DNA of 41,248 bases from CAIKZY01 sp044374195 (GTDB lineage Bacteria; Actinomycetota; Actinomycetes; S36-B12): NCBI GenBank assembly GCA_044374195.1, contig JBILOY010000020.1, positions 1 through 41,248 of the forward strand, given 5' to 3'. The notes under the pieces were generated by a model. It did not search any database. It was not told where the DNA came from and saw nothing but the letters and a program-made list of their open reading frames with translations. Both the position numbers and the translations under genes were made by a program. Shown in pieces: positions 40,608 through 41,248 of the stretch. The number at the start of each line of letters is the position of its first letter. Positions within the stretch are counted from its first letter, which is position 1.

Positions 40608-41204
40608 ATGGCATCGGTAAACGCCGGTCCTTCCGAAGCACAGCTTGAGGCTGGTGTGCTCAATGCCATCGCCCGTAAGTGGTGGATCGTCCTGATCTTC
40701 GGCATCATCAGCATCGTCGTCGGCATCTTCTGCGTGATGCAGCCTGAGGACGCCATCGCGATCCTCGCCATCTTGTTCGCCATCTGGCTGCTCGTCACGG
40801 GTGTTTTCTCGATCATTCGTGCCTTCGCGCACGGCCTCTCGGGTGGCATGCGCGCGCTGTTCATCATCACCGGCGTGCTCTCGCTCATCCTGGGCGCCAT
40901 CGCATTCCGCGCCTGGGCGCACAATGACAACATCCTGCTCGCCGCATGGATCCTCGCGATCTTCATCGGCGTCGGCTTCTTGTTCCGTGGCATGTCGGTG
41001 CTGTTCGCCGGCATCGAGGGCAAGGGCCAGCCCGGTCGTGGCTGGAACATCTTCGCCGGCATCGTCATCATCATCGCCGGCCTGATGATCCTGACCGTTC
41101 CGACCTCGGTTGTCGCGCTCGCCTGGATCGTTGGCATCTGGCTGATCGTCATCGGTGTCTTCGAGATCGTCAGCGCCTTCATCATCAAGGGTGCTGCCAA
41201 GTAA
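40608..41204 (+). CDS. HdeD-family membrane protein
   Basis: Small integral membrane protein, 198 aa, with six predicted helices in three pairs. WWIVLIFGIISIVVGIFCV and repeats of the form GxxxLIxG fit the HdeD/DUF308 family, linked to acid stress in enterobacteria but of unknown role in actinobacteria. The ATG at 40608 was chosen because GGAGGT lies 7 nt upstream; an ATG at 40593 overlaps that site. It is followed by a perfect hairpin. Confidence 0.88.
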   Translation: MASVNAGPSEAQLEAGVLNAIARKWWIVLIFGIISIVVGIFCVMQPEDAIAILAILFAIWLLVTGVFSIIRAFAHGLSGGMRALFIITGVLSLILGAIAFRAWAHNDNILLAAWILAIFIGVGFLFRGMSVLFAGIEGKGQPGRGWNIFAGIVIIIAGLMILTVPTSVVALAWIVGIWLIVIGVFEIVSAFIIKGAAK

Positions 41205-41221
41205 TTCCGCACTTCGGTAGT

Positions 41222-41248
41222 GGCCTGCGTCGGATTCCGACGCAGGCC
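41222..41248 (+). terminator. Perfect hairpin at window end
   Basis: GGCCTGCGTCGG (41222-41233) pairs fully with CCGACGCAGGCC (41237-41248) around ATT. The window ends before any U-tract can be seen. Confidence 0.7.

Noticed and set aside
1..41248. Mobile elements, CRISPR arrays or phage genes
   Set aside because: No transposase, integrase, repeat-spacer array or structural phage gene was found on either strand.

Overview
The window looks like a chromosomal segment of a high-GC actinobacterium (Actinomycetota). The evidence is a WhiB-type Fe-S regulator, a DUF3039 protein, a GTP-type PEP carboxykinase, a CsoR/copper P-type ATPase pair, frequent GTG starts, tightly overlapping genes and many promoters of the pattern TANNNT-N6-start codon, which is typical of leaderless actinobacterial transcripts. 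I cannot name the genus. There are no tRNA or rRNA genes, CRISPR arrays, insertion sequences or phage genes, and no gene-free stretch over 300 bases.

Region 1 (about 1-22,900) is a catabolic island. It encodes three different Rieske non-heme iron oxygenase alpha subunits (117, 5918, 11035), one flavin/[2Fe-2S] reductase that could serve all three (9961), an aldehyde dehydrogenase, three classical short-chain dehydrogenases, an extended SDR, a thiolase, a TIM-barrel isomerase and four NTF2/SnoaL-like small enzymes. It also carries an unusual amount of phosphoryl-transfer machinery: a dikinase-like protein with a swivelling His domain but no ATP-grasp half (8210), two APH-fold kinases (14807, 18554), a small partner protein next to one of them (14349), a PTP-like phosphatase (2898) and a histidine phosphatase (5159). 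The substrate cannot be read from the sequence. The set suggests oxidative attack by Rieske enzymes combined with phosphorylation of a hydroxyl group, then dehydrogenation, dehydration and thiolysis.

Control of the island is partly readable. A HutC-type GntR repressor (1562) has three matching operators, one at its own divergent promoter and one in front of each of two Rieske genes. A TetR regulator (19843) lies in an operon whose divergent promoter holds a palindrome. A third element containing AGTAACTGG precedes the SDR at 7317 and lies between the SDR at 20870 and the thiolase.

Region 2 (22,900-32,200) holds a DUF4436-type membrane protein. A minus-strand run follows, in transcription order: ABC exporter ATPase, permease, TetR, MFS transporter, S51-type peptidase and trmB. 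It is headed by a near-perfect 28-bp palindrome. Next come a CsoR-family regulator, a copper-type P1B ATPase and a secreted SGNH-fold protein.

Region 3 (32,200-41,248) is mostly housekeeping: PEP carboxykinase, ornithine carbamoyltransferase, WhiB, thioredoxin, DUF3039, an MFS exporter, a polar amino-acid ABC importer and an HdeD-like membrane protein, ending in a perfect 12-bp hairpin at the window edge.
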